Positions 9,795 to 17,597 of a stretch of 64,000 bases of DNA are shown here, piece after piece. This stretch comes from [Clostridium] methylpentosum DSM 5476. Its GTDB lineage: Bacteria; Bacillota; Clostridia; Oscillospirales; Ruminococcaceae. The notes beneath the pieces were generated by a model. It did no database searches. It was not told where the DNA came from and worked only from the letters and a program-made list of their open reading frames with translations. Position 1 is the first letter of the stretch. Each line of letters opens with the position of its first letter. Both the position numbers and the translations under genes were made by a program. Location: the NCBI GenBank assembly GCA_000158655.1, contig EQ973344.1:923752-987751 (forward strand), in the 5' to 3' direction.

Positions 9795-9824
9795 TTACAC
9801 TTGTGCAAAAAAATTTGGTAAAAT
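9795..9824 (+). promoter_or_regulatory. Promoter of the 79-residue protein gene
   Basis: TTACAC and TAAAAT are separated by 18 bases and lie about 30 bases before the start codon. The -35 match is weak. Confidence 0.5.
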
Positions 9825-9853
9825 AGAGGGGAAGAAAGAAGGAGGTTTCAGCT

Positions 9854-10093
9854 ATGAAACGAGTCAAAGCAGCTTGCTTGGAACAGACCATTCATTTTCA
9901 ACTCAAGGAGGAGCTTCCAAAAGAGGTTGCAGTAAGGGATGTGCACAGCGAATTAGAGGCATATAAAGCGCAGCTGGAGCATAAACATACAAAGTTCAAG
10001 GTTGTTGCGCAGTCCACGCTGGAGGACGGTTCAATCCTTCTCAAAATCAAGAAACAGTACAACAGCTATGACTGCGGGGATTATCTGGCCTGA
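9854..10093 (+). CDS. Small conserved-type protein of unknown function (79 aa)
   Basis: A strong GGAGG ribosome site and a plausible promoter precede the ATG. The product is soluble, rich in lysine and glutamate, with no signal peptide or membrane segment. It reads as a helix (DVHSELEAYKAQLEHKH) followed by strand-like FKVVAQSTLEDGSILLKIKKQ. It ends with NSYDCGDYLA, holding one of its two cysteines. I do not recognise a named family. A long-loop hairpin with a T tract lies about 140 bases downstream. It is probably transcribed alone, ahead of the CarD-like gene. Confidence 0.75.
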   Translation: MKRVKAACLEQTIHFQLKEELPKEVAVRDVHSELEAYKAQLEHKHTKFKVVAQSTLEDGSILLKIKKQYNSYDCGDYLA

Positions 10094-10229
10094 ACAAAAT
10101 CCAAATGGACCACGGCTCAACGCAACGGACCCAGCAGTGGGTTTCAAGCCGTCCCGGCATCTCCCTGCAAACAGGCAGAATGCAATTCACCTCATTCATA
10201 AAATACCCTCTTGCTGAACTGTTCAGCGC

Positions 10230-10286
10230 GTGTAGTTTGTCGATGGCACAACCAAGGGTCTGTTGTCAACAAACTACACTTTTTTT
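10230..10286 (+). terminator. Terminator or attenuator with an unusually long loop
   Basis: GTGTAGTTTGT pairs perfectly with ACAAACTACAC over 11 bp. The loop is 28 bases and seven T follow. It lies between the 79-residue protein gene and the CarD-like gene, so it could end the first transcript or attenuate readthrough into the second. Confidence 0.55.
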
Positions 10287-10430
10287 GCCCAAGGCTTGGG
10301 AAAGCGGCTTTCCCTCTCCTCGCGCAGATGAACAGCCCCTCCGAAAAGAATTCTCGAAACGCCGGGTGAGGCGGATGATGAAAAATTTTAACATACTACA
10401 ACCGAATTGAGAAAGGAGCAGGTGAAAGCA

Positions 10431-10937
10431 GTGTTTCAAATAAACGATACCGTGATGTATGGGAATACCGGCGTATGCCGGATTGTGGACATCCGACCGG
10501 AGAAATTTTCAGACAGAGAGCTTGTCTATTATATTTTGCAGCCAGTTTACAGTGAGAGCGAGACAATTTACTGCCCGGTGGACAGCGACAAAATCAAGAT
10601 TAGAAAACTACTCTCCCTCCAGGAGGTTCATGAGCTGATTGAACTTATGCCGGACGCCCAGACCGAATGGATTGAAAACGACCAACTGCGCAAGGAAAAG
10701 TATACTGAAATCCTCCGAAACGGCGACCACAGGGAACTGGTTAAACTGATCAAGACGCTGCATATTCACCGGGAGGAAAAGAACAGGGAAGGAAAAAAAT
10801 TTCATCTGGCGGATGAGAAGATCAGCAACGAGGCGGAAAAAATTCTGCACGGGGAATTTGCCCACGTCCTGCACATTCAGCCAGACGAGGTCGTCCCCTT
10901 CATCATGGGTCAATTGAACCATCCAGAGGTGGGGTAA
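10431..10937 (+). CDS. CarD-like RNA polymerase-interacting regulator
   Basis: The product, about 168 residues, belongs to the CarD/CdnL/TRCF-RID family, whose N-terminal Tudor-like domain binds the RNA polymerase beta subunit. The diagnostic start FQINDTVMYGNTGVCRIVDI is followed by a helical C-terminal domain (HELIELMPD, LVKLIKTLH, ILHGEFAHVL). The start is uncertain. A GTG here gives the family-typical MFQIND but is 12 bases from GGAG. Another GTG at 10422 is only 3 bases from it. A TTG at 10407 has no site. In Clostridia such proteins tune promoter open-complex stability; which genes this one affects cannot be seen. Confidence 0.85.
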   Translation: MFQINDTVMYGNTGVCRIVDIRPEKFSDRELVYYILQPVYSESETIYCPVDSDKIKIRKLLSLQEVHELIELMPDAQTEWIENDQLRKEKYTEILRNGDHRELVKLIKTLHIHREEKNREGKKFHLADEKISNEAEKILHGEFAHVLHIQPDEVVPFIMGQLNHPEVG

Positions 10938-11392
10938 CCAGCCGGCAGCAAAGAATGGGGTTGAACCACTGGCTTTCGTCGTTGAGACGCCAACGATTAG
11001 ATTTTGCAAATAGAACTGCACAGGTACTGTCGAAAAAACGAATTCAAAACCAAAAATTGATCGATTCGGTGACATCTGCGCCGGATTCCTCGGCGGAAAT
11101 GCCGACTTCACCGGCACGCTTGTGAAGTGAATACAGCTAGCAGCGCGAATGCGTCCCACCGCAGAAGCAGGCCGCTGATCAAAAAGGTACAAGCCGGTGA
11201 AGTTGCAGCCGCACTTGGTACTGATATACAGGAGATTGACCATTCTAGCGGAGGCTTTTTCACCGAAACCTGTGGGCACAGCACCCCGAAAAACGCCTTT
11301 GCTTGAGTCGGACTCCCGGTTTCAAGACATGCTGCTCGAGGGGGTAGACTGCGTGTCAGCTTCGGACAGGGTTTGGCTGACCGAAAAAAGGC
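10938..11392. other. Intergenic stretch before merR
   Basis: About 455 bases contain open frames on both strands but none with a ribosome site or recognisable domain. The right end holds the MerR-type promoter. Confidence 0.4.
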
Positions 11393-11423
11393 TTGACTTG
11401 GAGTCCACTCCAGATGTTATGAT
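11393..11423 (+). promoter_or_regulatory. MerR-type promoter with 19-bp spacer
   Basis: TTGACT and TATGAT are separated by 19 bases instead of 17. The spacer carries the dyad TGGAGTCCACTCCA at 11399-11412. This overlong spacer with a central dyad is the hallmark of promoters that MerR-family activators untwist. It lies 75 bases upstream of the merR gene, so the gene is very likely autoregulated. Confidence 0.85.
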
Positions 11424-11498
11424 GAAATTGCAGAAAAGCTCTGCGGCACTTGAAGCCGATTCCACTGTGTGGTAGACTAAAAAAAGGAGGGGTGCAGA

Positions 11499-11882
11499 AT
11501 GACGATAGCAGAGGTGAGCAAGCAGTACGATCTCACCCCCGATACGCTCCGCTATTATGAGCGCATTGGGTTGATCCCCGCTGTCAAGCGAACGGCGGGC
11601 GGCATCCGAAATTATACGGAGGTCGACTGCCGTTGGGTGGAGTTTATCAAATGCATGCGCGGCGCAGGGATCCAGGTGGAGGCGCTCATCGAATATGTTG
11701 CGCTGTTTCAGCAGGGCGACTCGACAGCCGAGGCGAGAAAACAAATTCTGCTGGAGCAACGCGCGCAGCTTCTCAAGAGGATGGAAGAGATGAAACGTAC
11801 TCTTGAGCGGCTCAACGCTAAAATTGAGCGGTATGACCAGTTTGTCCTTCCGACGGAAAACGCACTGAAGAAATCTGAATGA
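11499..11882 (+). CDS. MerR-family transcriptional regulator
   Basis: In this 127-residue regulator the N-terminal winged helix has TIAEVSKQYDLTPDTLRYYE followed by RIGLIPAVKRTAGGIRNYTE. A long coiled-coil dimerisation helix covers roughly residues 80-118 (RAQLLKRMEEMKRTLERLNAKI). No cysteines of the metal-binding type are visible in the C-terminus, so it is more like the YyaN/AdhR group that responds to electrophiles or drugs than a metal sensor. The ribosome site AAAGGAGGGG is strong. The usual partner (a reductase or efflux gene) is not adjacent; a terminator follows directly. Confidence 0.9.
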   Translation: MTIAEVSKQYDLTPDTLRYYERIGLIPAVKRTAGGIRNYTEVDCRWVEFIKCMRGAGIQVEALIEYVALFQQGDSTAEARKQILLEQRAQLLKRMEEMKRTLERLNAKIERYDQFVLPTENALKKSE

Positions 11883-11902
11883 CCAGTTGAAAAGAACCAT
11901 GC

Positions 11903-11975
11903 AAAAAGCCCCCTCCGGCACAAGCTGAACAAGTCCATTAAAAACAGACTTGTTCACAAGCTGGAGGGGGTTTTT
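11903..11975 (+). terminator. Long hairpin terminator after merR
   Basis: AAAAAGCCCCCTCC pairs with GGAGGGGGTTTTT. An imperfect inner stem (AAGCTGAACAAGTC with GACTTGTTCACAAGCT) extends the hairpin. T and A tracts on both sides make it likely bidirectional. Confidence 0.8.
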
Positions 11976-12347
11976 CATGGCGTTGGTGCACTGGACTGCC
12001 TATCAGAAGACACTGAAAAAGGCGGGGAGAATGCGTATTTCCACTGAGCTGTCTCTTCGGACGCTTCCATAAAGACACACGGACTCGTTTTGATTCCACA
12101 GCTTTGAAATCAGCAAACTGTTTTTTGTATAGGAAAAGAAGCCTTATCCCAAACCAAATGAGTGGGTTTATCTTTATCCAGAGGGAACTCGCTTTAGACA
12201 GGGCCGCATCTTCCCTGCACAGCGCTCCTCGCTGCCGCGTCTGACAGGTCGCTTGTGGGCGGCTGTGGTAGTTATCTTTCCGCACCCGGCCTGTAGAGAG
12301 CAGTTTTCAAAATATCCTGGTGAGAAAACGGACAAGCTGCACACAAA
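11976..12347. other. Intergenic stretch without visible features
   Basis: About 370 bases lie between the merR terminator and the 3' end of the HAD gene. I see no gene, no clear promoter and no terminator for the HAD gene. Confidence 0.4.
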
Positions 12348-13052
12348 TCATTCCTGCTGCCCTAACTGATTTTTGCCGTGCGGCTCTCTTCTGTCTAGAT
12401 ACTGATCCTCCTGTTCGAGAAGCAGTTGTACCCCAAACAATCCTTCGCACCGGACGGCGAGAGAGGCTGTCTGCGCGTCTACACAGCAGAGATCGGGGAC
12501 AAACACCGGCCGACAGCCCGCCCGATGGGCGGCGAGTAGGCCGGCGGAGCTATCTTCGACCACAATGCAGTCTCCGGGAGGCAGTCCGAGCCCCTGTGCT
12601 GCGGCGAGGAAAATGTCGGGCTCAGGCTTTCCCCGCTCAATTAGATCGCCGCTGAGGATGCAGTCAAAGAACTCTTTGATCTCAGCGCTTTGCAGATAGC
12701 GCTGTGCGACCTCATGCCCCGAGGAGGTGGCAAGAGCGACTTTTCTTTGGGTTTGCTTCAGGTATCCCAGAAGCTCCCGCACACCTGGCTTGAGCGGAAC
12801 GCCGTGCTCTGCGATCCACCCGCGTACATACGACTGGCGGATCGCCCTCGCCTCAGCGTAAGGGTGTTCCTTCCCCAAAAACTCCTCAAACAGCGTCCGG
12901 CAATCCTCTACACTGCGGCCCCGCATCCGATCCATCAGCGCGGGCGGGATGGAATAACCGAGCGCCTGCCCCGCTCGCTTCCAACCCTCCACTGCCAGCC
13001 GTTCGGTGTCGAACAGCACGCCGTCCATGTCAAATATTACGCCACGCGTCAT
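12348..13052 (-). CDS. HAD-superfamily phosphatase, beta-phosphoglucomutase-like
   Basis: The product has 234 residues. HAD motif I FDMDGVLFDTE is at the N-terminus with the nucleophile Asp and acid/base Asp. Motif II is LATSSG, motif III lysine lies in RGKPEPDIFL, and motif IV is VVEDSSAG. The four-helix cap between motifs I and II places it in subfamily I with beta-phosphoglucomutase, phosphoglycolate phosphatase and sugar-phosphate phosphatases. Substrate cannot be told. The chosen ATG follows GGGAGGG; a 50-codon upstream extension is rejected. It lies about 60 bases downstream of the putative anti-sigma gene and may be cotranscribed with it. Confidence 0.88.
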   Translation of the reverse strand: MTRGVIFDMDGVLFDTERLAVEGWKRAGQALGYSIPPALMDRMRGRSVEDCRTLFEEFLGKEHPYAEARAIRQSYVRGWIAEHGVPLKPGVRELLGYLKQTQRKVALATSSGHEVAQRYLQSAEIKEFFDCILSGDLIERGKPEPDIFLAAAQGLGLPPGDCIVVEDSSAGLLAAHRAGCRPVFVPDLCCVDAQTASLAVRCEGLFGVQLLLEQEDQYLDRREPHGKNQLGQQE

Positions 13053-13111
13053 CTTGGCGTCCCTCCCAATCCGATGATTCCCCTTAATCGTATCACAGGG
13101 CTGCGCGAAAC

Positions 13112-13960
13112 TCAAGGGGTTGGGGTGGATTGTGTGGAAACCATCGAAATTAAGGCGTCGATGAATTCCTGTTGTGTGAAATTGTCCGCAACCAGTTCGC
13201 ACTCCACCCCGTCAACTGTCAACTCCGCCACATACCGGTCGTAGGTTCCGGCTGGGGCGTGGGTCTGTTCGTCATACGGACCATATTCCACCTCCTGATG
13301 GCCGAGCTTGATTTCCACGTCGCCAATGTAGCTTTTTTGGTACGCCTGAGGATACAAATAAACGCAGTCGCTCACAAGACCGGTTTTACTCGCTGTGAGA
13401 GTCAACTGCCGGCACAAGGGATTGTATTCCTCCTCCGAATCCTCACGAAACCAAAAGGTAAACTGGTCGTACACAACGCTTCCATCCGGCAGTTCCACAA
13501 ATAGATAGGCGTCATTCTCCTCCTGTTTCAAGTCAACGGGCAGTTTTTGAGGTCGAACGTCCCTCCCTAAGTAGCGGATCGCCTCCTCCTGCGTCAACTC
13601 TTTAGTCAAAGCATTCTCTGGAAATGCGAGCTTTTGGTCGATTGAGACAGACTGGACGCCCGTAATCTCGTTGATGTTGATAGATATGTCTGGGCGCTCC
13701 AGTTTTGATTCTGTTTGGGCTGAAGTGATCCCATCCGGGTGAGCCAGCAGCTGGCTTTGTACCTGCGGCTGCGCCAGCCAGGGCGCGACCACTCCCAACA
13801 ATACAGCGACGGTGCAGGCGGCCGTCCCGATGCCGAGTGACCGGTTGAACCTCCTGCGCCTGTCCGCCGCCTCCTGTCGCATCAACTGCCGGGTTGTTTC
13901 GAGCAGCGCAGCATCGGGGTGAATCCGCTGCTGCAAGCTGCAGTACGCATTATGTTTCAT
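13112..13960 (-). CDS. Membrane-anchored putative anti-sigma factor
   Basis: The product has 282 residues. A basic cytoplasmic N-terminus of about 40 residues (RRRRFNRS) precedes one membrane segment (about 43-65). The rest is a soluble outer domain with paired strand motifs such as YLFVELPDGSVVYDQFTFWF and VEIKLGHQEVEYGPY. This layout, and a start codon overlapping the 3' end of the ECF sigma gene, indicate an anti-sigma partner. A GTG one codon upstream is an alternative start. No zinc-binding HxxxCxxC motif is seen, so it is not a ZAS-type anti-sigma. Function is inferred from position. Confidence 0.65.
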   Translation of the reverse strand: MKHNAYCSLQQRIHPDAALLETTRQLMRQEAADRRRRFNRSLGIGTAACTVAVLLGVVAPWLAQPQVQSQLLAHPDGITSAQTESKLERPDISININEITGVQSVSIDQKLAFPENALTKELTQEEAIRYLGRDVRPQKLPVDLKQEENDAYLFVELPDGSVVYDQFTFWFREDSEEEYNPLCRQLTLTASKTGLVSDCVYLYPQAYQKSYIGDVEIKLGHQEVEYGPYDEQTHAPAGTYDRYVAELTVDGVECELVADNFTQQEFIDALISMVSTQSTPTP

Positions 13961-14444
13961 CACAATCCTCTCCTTCCATATACTCTTTTAAAAGCCTTCT
14001 CGCACGGGTCAGCTGCATCCGCACTGTCGACTCCTTGCGCCCGAGCAAACGGCTGATTCTTGCCGTGGACAGGTCCTCATAATAAAAAAGGTGGATGACC
14101 ATCCGATAATCCTCCGGCAGGCGCAGCAAAAACTCCTCCAATCCCTCCCGTTCCGGTTCCGGTGCAGGGAGTTCCTCCTCCGGCAGCGGGAGGTGGCTGC
14201 GAGCCGGCGATTTCCAAAAGCTTTTGCAGCAGTTGATTGTCACCCGGATCAGCCAAGCCTTTTCGTGTTCTCTGCTCTGAAACAGCGGCGGTTTGCGAAC
14301 ATAGCGGAGAAACACCTCCTGAAAGATGTCGTCCGCATCCGCCCTGTTTTTGGTTCCCGCAAATGCCAGCCGGTACACCAGATCCGCATAGTCGTGAATA
14401 ATCCGTTCCCTGCAATCGTCCGCGCGCGACGATTGATTTTTCAT
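13950..14444 (-). CDS. ECF-type RNA polymerase sigma factor
   Basis: This sigma-70 family protein has 164 residues. Region 2 is visible as YADLVYRLAFAGTKNRADADDIFQEVFLRY and region 4 as LPEDYRMVIHLFYYEDLSTARISRL, then LGRKESTVRMQLTRARRLL. Regions 1 and 3 are absent, as in the ECF group. The start MKNQSSRADD is preceded by AAAGGGGG, so an 18-codon extension is dropped. The gene is divergent from aconitase and overlaps the membrane protein gene that probably encodes its anti-sigma. The target regulon and stimulus are unknown. Confidence 0.9.
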   Translation of the reverse strand: MKNQSSRADDCRERIIHDYADLVYRLAFAGTKNRADADDIFQEVFLRYVRKPPLFQSREHEKAWLIRVTINCCKSFWKSPARSHLPLPEEELPAPEPEREGLEEFLLRLPEDYRMVIHLFYYEDLSTARISRLLGRKESTVRMQLTRARRLLKEYMEGEDCDET

Positions 14445-14546
14445 ATGTGATTGCCCCCTTTCACCTGGAATACGCCCGAGAAGCCCAAAATGCCACATTC
14501 AGTTCGATCTTTTTTGAGTGTAACATAGCGAATTTGCCAATGTAAT

Positions 14547-14575
14547 TTGACAATTCCCATCCAATGATATAAAAT
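14547..14575 (+). promoter_or_regulatory. Promoter of the aconitase gene
   Basis: A consensus TTGACA and TAAAAT are spaced by 17 bases, 30 bases before the start codon. This is one of the best sigma-A promoters in the window. Confidence 0.85.
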
Positions 14576-14604
14576 GAAAGTTACTACGTTAAGGAGGAAA
14601 ACAC

Positions 14605-16539
14605 ATGGGATTTACGATTGCTGAAAAAATTATCAAAGCGCATCTCGTGGAAGGCGAAATGGTAAAAGGGACCCAGATCGCCCTCAAAATTGACCAGACC
14701 CTCACACAGGACGCGACAGGCACTATGGCCTACTTACAGCTCGAAGCACTTGGCGTTGACCAGGTCAAAACAGAAAAAAGCGTTGCATATATCGATCACA
14801 ACACGCTCCAGTCCGGCTTTATGAACGCCGACGACCACAAATACATCGGTTCGGTTGCCAAAAAACACGGCATTTATTTTTCCCGTCCCGGCAACGGCAT
14901 CTGCCACCAGGTGCACCTCGAGCGGTTCGGCAAGCCGGGCAAGACCCTGATCGGTTCGGACAGCCACACCCCGACCGGAGGCGGCATCGGCATGTTCGCC
15001 TGCGGTGCGGGCGGATTTGACGTCGCCGTTGCAATGGCGGGCGGCGCCTACCACATCAACATGCCAAAAATGGTGCGGATCAACCTCACCGGCTCCCTCA
15101 AGCCGTGGGTTTCGGCAAAAGACATCATCCTCAAAGTGCTCCAGATGCTCACCGTCAAGGGCGGCGTGGGCAAGGTCATTGAATACGGCGGCGAGGGCGT
15201 TGCCTCCCTGTCGGTTCCCGAGCGTGCCACCATCACCAACATGGGCGCTGAACTCGGCGCTACCACCTCAATCTTCCCCTCTGACGACGCAACCCGCGCC
15301 TTCCTCAAGGCACAGGGCCGCGAGGAGGACTGGGTCGAACTCAAGGCGGATGACGACGCAGTGTACGACGAGACATATGAGATCAACCTCGATGAGCTCG
15401 TCCCGATGGTCGCCTGTCCCCACAGCCCGGACAACGTCAAATCGGTTGACGAAGTGGGCAAAATTAAGGTCGATCAGGTCTGCATCGGCTCCTGTACCAA
15501 CTCCTCCCTCTCCGACATGATGAAGGTCGCCGCCATCCTCAAGGGCAAAAAAGTCCATCCGGATGTCAGCCTTGCCATCGCGCCCGGCTCGAAGCAGGTG
15601 CTCACCATGCTCGCAAAGGACGGCCTGCTCGCCGACATGATCGACGCGGGCGCGAGAATCCTCGAAAGCGCCTGCGGCCCCTGCATCGGCATGGGACAAT
15701 CCCCGAATTCCAAGGGCGTCTCGCTGCGCACCTTTAACCGCAACTTCCTCGGCAGGAGCGGGACGGCTGACGGACAGATTTACCTGCTCAGCCCTGAGGT
15801 CGCCGCCTACTCGGCAATCAACGGAGTTCTCTCCAACCCGACCGAACTCGGCAACATGCCGGAGTTCGAGATGCCGGAAGAGTTTCTCATCAACGACAAC
15901 ATGGTAGAGCCTCCGGCAGCGCCCGAGGATGCGGACAAGGTTGAGGTCATCAAAGGGCCGAACATCAAACCGTTCCCGGTTGCAGACCCGCTCGAAGAGA
16001 CGATTTCCGCCCCAGCGGTGCTCAAGGTGGAGGACAACATCACCACCGACCACATTATGCCGGCCGGCTCCAAAATCCTCCCCTATCGCTCCAACATCCC
16101 GCATCTGTCGCAGTACTGCTTTGAGGTGTGTGATCCCGAGTTCCCGGCGCGCGCAAAGGCGGCGGGCAAGGGCATCATCGTCGGCGGCTCGAACTATGGG
16201 CAGGGTTCCTCCCGTGAGCACGCGGCGCTCGTTCCGCTCTACCTCGGCATCAAAGCGGTCGTCACCAAGAGCTTTGCCCGCATCCACGAGGCGAACCTCA
16301 TCAACACCGGCATCCTTCCGCTGACGTTTGTCAACGAAGCGGATTACGACAAAATCAACCAAGGCGACGAACTTGAGCTGCCAAACGTCAAAGAGGCGGT
16401 TGCAGAGGGCAAGCAGATCGTGCTGGTCAACAAGACAAACGGCGCGGAGATTCCGGTCAACTGCAATCTCGGCGGGCGCAACAAAGAGATCATCCTCGCG
16501 GGCGGCCTGCTCAACTACCTCAAAAAGCACATGCTGTAA
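14605..16539 (+). CDS. acn: Aconitate hydratase
   Basis: This 644-residue iron-sulfur enzyme converts citrate to isocitrate. The [4Fe-4S] ligands are in CIGSCTNSS and CGPCIGMG. Substrate-binding motifs include GSDSHTPTGGG, GSNYGQGSSREHAAL and TTDHIMPAGSK. The length matches the shorter, mitochondrial-like aconitase group rather than the 850-900 residue AcnA or AcnB. AAGGAGG lies before the ATG. With the isocitrate dehydrogenase encoded 3 kb away it forms the oxidative route to 2-oxoglutarate for glutamate synthesis in an anaerobe. A terminator follows. Confidence 0.95.
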   Translation: MGFTIAEKIIKAHLVEGEMVKGTQIALKIDQTLTQDATGTMAYLQLEALGVDQVKTEKSVAYIDHNTLQSGFMNADDHKYIGSVAKKHGIYFSRPGNGICHQVHLERFGKPGKTLIGSDSHTPTGGGIGMFACGAGGFDVAVAMAGGAYHINMPKMVRINLTGSLKPWVSAKDIILKVLQMLTVKGGVGKVIEYGGEGVASLSVPERATITNMGAELGATTSIFPSDDATRAFLKAQGREEDWVELKADDDAVYDETYEINLDELVPMVACPHSPDNVKSVDEVGKIKVDQVCIGSCTNSSLSDMMKVAAILKGKKVHPDVSLAIAPGSKQVLTMLAKDGLLADMIDAGARILESACGPCIGMGQSPNSKGVSLRTFNRNFLGRSGTADGQIYLLSPEVAAYSAINGVLSNPTELGNMPEFEMPEEFLINDNMVEPPAAPEDADKVEVIKGPNIKPFPVADPLEETISAPAVLKVEDNITTDHIMPAGSKILPYRSNIPHLSQYCFEVCDPEFPARAKAAGKGIIVGGSNYGQGSSREHAALVPLYLGIKAVVTKSFARIHEANLINTGILPLTFVNEADYDKINQGDELELPNVKEAVAEGKQIVLVNKTNGAEIPVNCNLGGRNKEIILAGGLLNYLKKHML

Positions 16540-16698
16540 TATTGAACGATCATTCCGGTCGGCAAAGGCTCCCAGCTGTTTTGGCAATCTCTTACCAATA
16601 GGGGGATTCTCACTGAAGCGGCGGCTTTTGCCCATCAATCCGGAGACAGCCTCTCTCGAAGAGGTGAGCATCGGCGATAGAAAAACTCTTTTTCGAAC

Positions 16699-16731
16699 AA
16701 AAAATCCGGCGACATGTGCGTCGGATTTTTT
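16699..16731 (+). terminator. Terminator downstream of aconitase
   Basis: AAAAAATCCG pairs with CGGATTTTTT around a 13-base loop. It is 160 bases after the stop codon, but no gene intervenes. Confidence 0.7.
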
Positions 16732-16814
16732 AACAGCAAATTACCTTGGATTCTGTATTTCCTCGAAAGGAGTAGAGGAATCCTATCCAGCGTGTCGCCT
16801 TTGTCGGCACGTTT

Positions 16815-16844
16815 TGACGCCTATCTAAAGATGGGCGTCATTTT
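16815..16844 (+). terminator. Hairpin with T tract in front of the GNAT gene
   Basis: GACGCC pairs with GGCGTC, with extra weak pairs inside, followed by ATTTT. It lies 29 bases before the acetyltransferase start, so it may be a second terminator or an attenuator. Confidence 0.45.
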
Positions 16845-16872
16845 AAAATCAATCAGGAGAGGAATCAAGAAC

Positions 16873-17388
16873 ATGAAACTCAGAAGTTACCGGACAGAAG
16901 ATATTCTCGAACTCACGAAACTGTGGAACCAAATCGTGGAGGACGGCTGCTATTTTCCGCAGGACCAGCCGTTTACCCCCATTGAGGCAGCGGAATTCTT
17001 CGCAGAGCAGACCGATGTGGTGTGCGCGTTTGAGGAAACCCAGCTCGCCGGCTTTTACATTCTTCATCCCAATCTGACTGGTCGGTGTTCCCATGTGGCT
17101 AACGCCTCCTACGGGGTGGCGGAGGGGCAGCGCGGCAAGGGGATTGGGCGGCTCCTTGTGGAACACTCGCTGCAAAATGCCAGGGAACGCGGTTTTTCTG
17201 GCTTTCAGTTCAATGCCGTCGTCGCGAGCAACCTCGCCGCAATCCGGTTGTACAAAGACCTGGGATTCCGGGAGGTCGGCAAAATTCAAGGAGGCTACCG
17301 GCAAAAGGACGGCAGACTCGTCGACATGATTATCTTTTACCAGCAGCTGTTGCAGGACAACGCCCCGACTGACGAGAAAACGGTGTGA
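16873..17388 (+). CDS. GNAT-family N-acetyltransferase
   Basis: The product has 171 residues. The N-terminus MKLRSYRTEDILELTKLWNQ and the acetyl-CoA binding segment YGVAEGQRGKGIGRLLVEHS (containing the R/Q-G-x-G-x-G loop) identify the fold. NLAAIRLYKDLGF is the C-terminal signature. The ATG follows GGAGAGGA; an upstream extension of 53 codons is rejected. The substrate is unknown; proteins of this look acetylate amino groups of small molecules, antibiotics or proteins. Confidence 0.88.
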   Translation: MKLRSYRTEDILELTKLWNQIVEDGCYFPQDQPFTPIEAAEFFAEQTDVVCAFEETQLAGFYILHPNLTGRCSHVANASYGVAEGQRGKGIGRLLVEHSLQNARERGFSGFQFNAVVASNLAAIRLYKDLGFREVGKIQGGYRQKDGRLVDMIIFYQQLLQDNAPTDEKTV

Positions 17389-17395
17389 AATAAAA

Positions 17396-17465
17396 ACTCA
17401 TCGAGCTCGCCGAGGTGTCCAAGCGGTACCAGCACAGTAAAATCCTCAACGTATTTAGACTCGCC
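17396..17465 (+). pseudogene. Possible relic of an ABC transporter ATPase start
   Basis: Directly after the acetyltransferase gene the plus strand reads LIELAEVSKRYQHSKILNVF and then stops. This resembles the first strands of an ABC transporter ATP-binding subunit (IELxxVSKRYGxxxVLxxV). No Walker A follows because the sequence runs into the decayed insertion element. The match is short, so the call is tentative. Confidence 0.3.
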
Positions 17466-17597
17466 CGCTCTCATTGAACCGCGCTAGGGAGAAAATGTCC
17501 TGACAACCTATTGCAGGCTTGACTTCATCGCCATAAACCTCAAACCTTTGCTGCAAAGATTCCATCCCTTTTTCCGCCTGTTTAAACCGATTTTTAG

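Noticed and set aside
11068-11307. Plus-strand frame ending KKVQAGEVAAALGTDIQEID...
   Set aside because: It looks somewhat protein-like but has no start with a ribosome site and no known family. It may be a relic, but I cannot support it.
15268-16671. A 467-codon minus-strand frame across aconitase
   Set aside because: It is antisense to a clearly conserved enzyme and has no recognisable motif.
16540-16872. In-frame upstream extension of the acetyltransferase
   Set aside because: The extra 53 codons run through two terminator-like hairpins. The internal ATG has a proper ribosome site and starts the GNAT fold.
17408-17440. tRNA-like start GCCGAGGTGTCCAAGCGGTA
   Set aside because: It resembles the 5' part of a class II tRNA, but no anticodon arm, T-arm or matching acceptor strand follows. 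The same bases read better as an ABC ATPase remnant.
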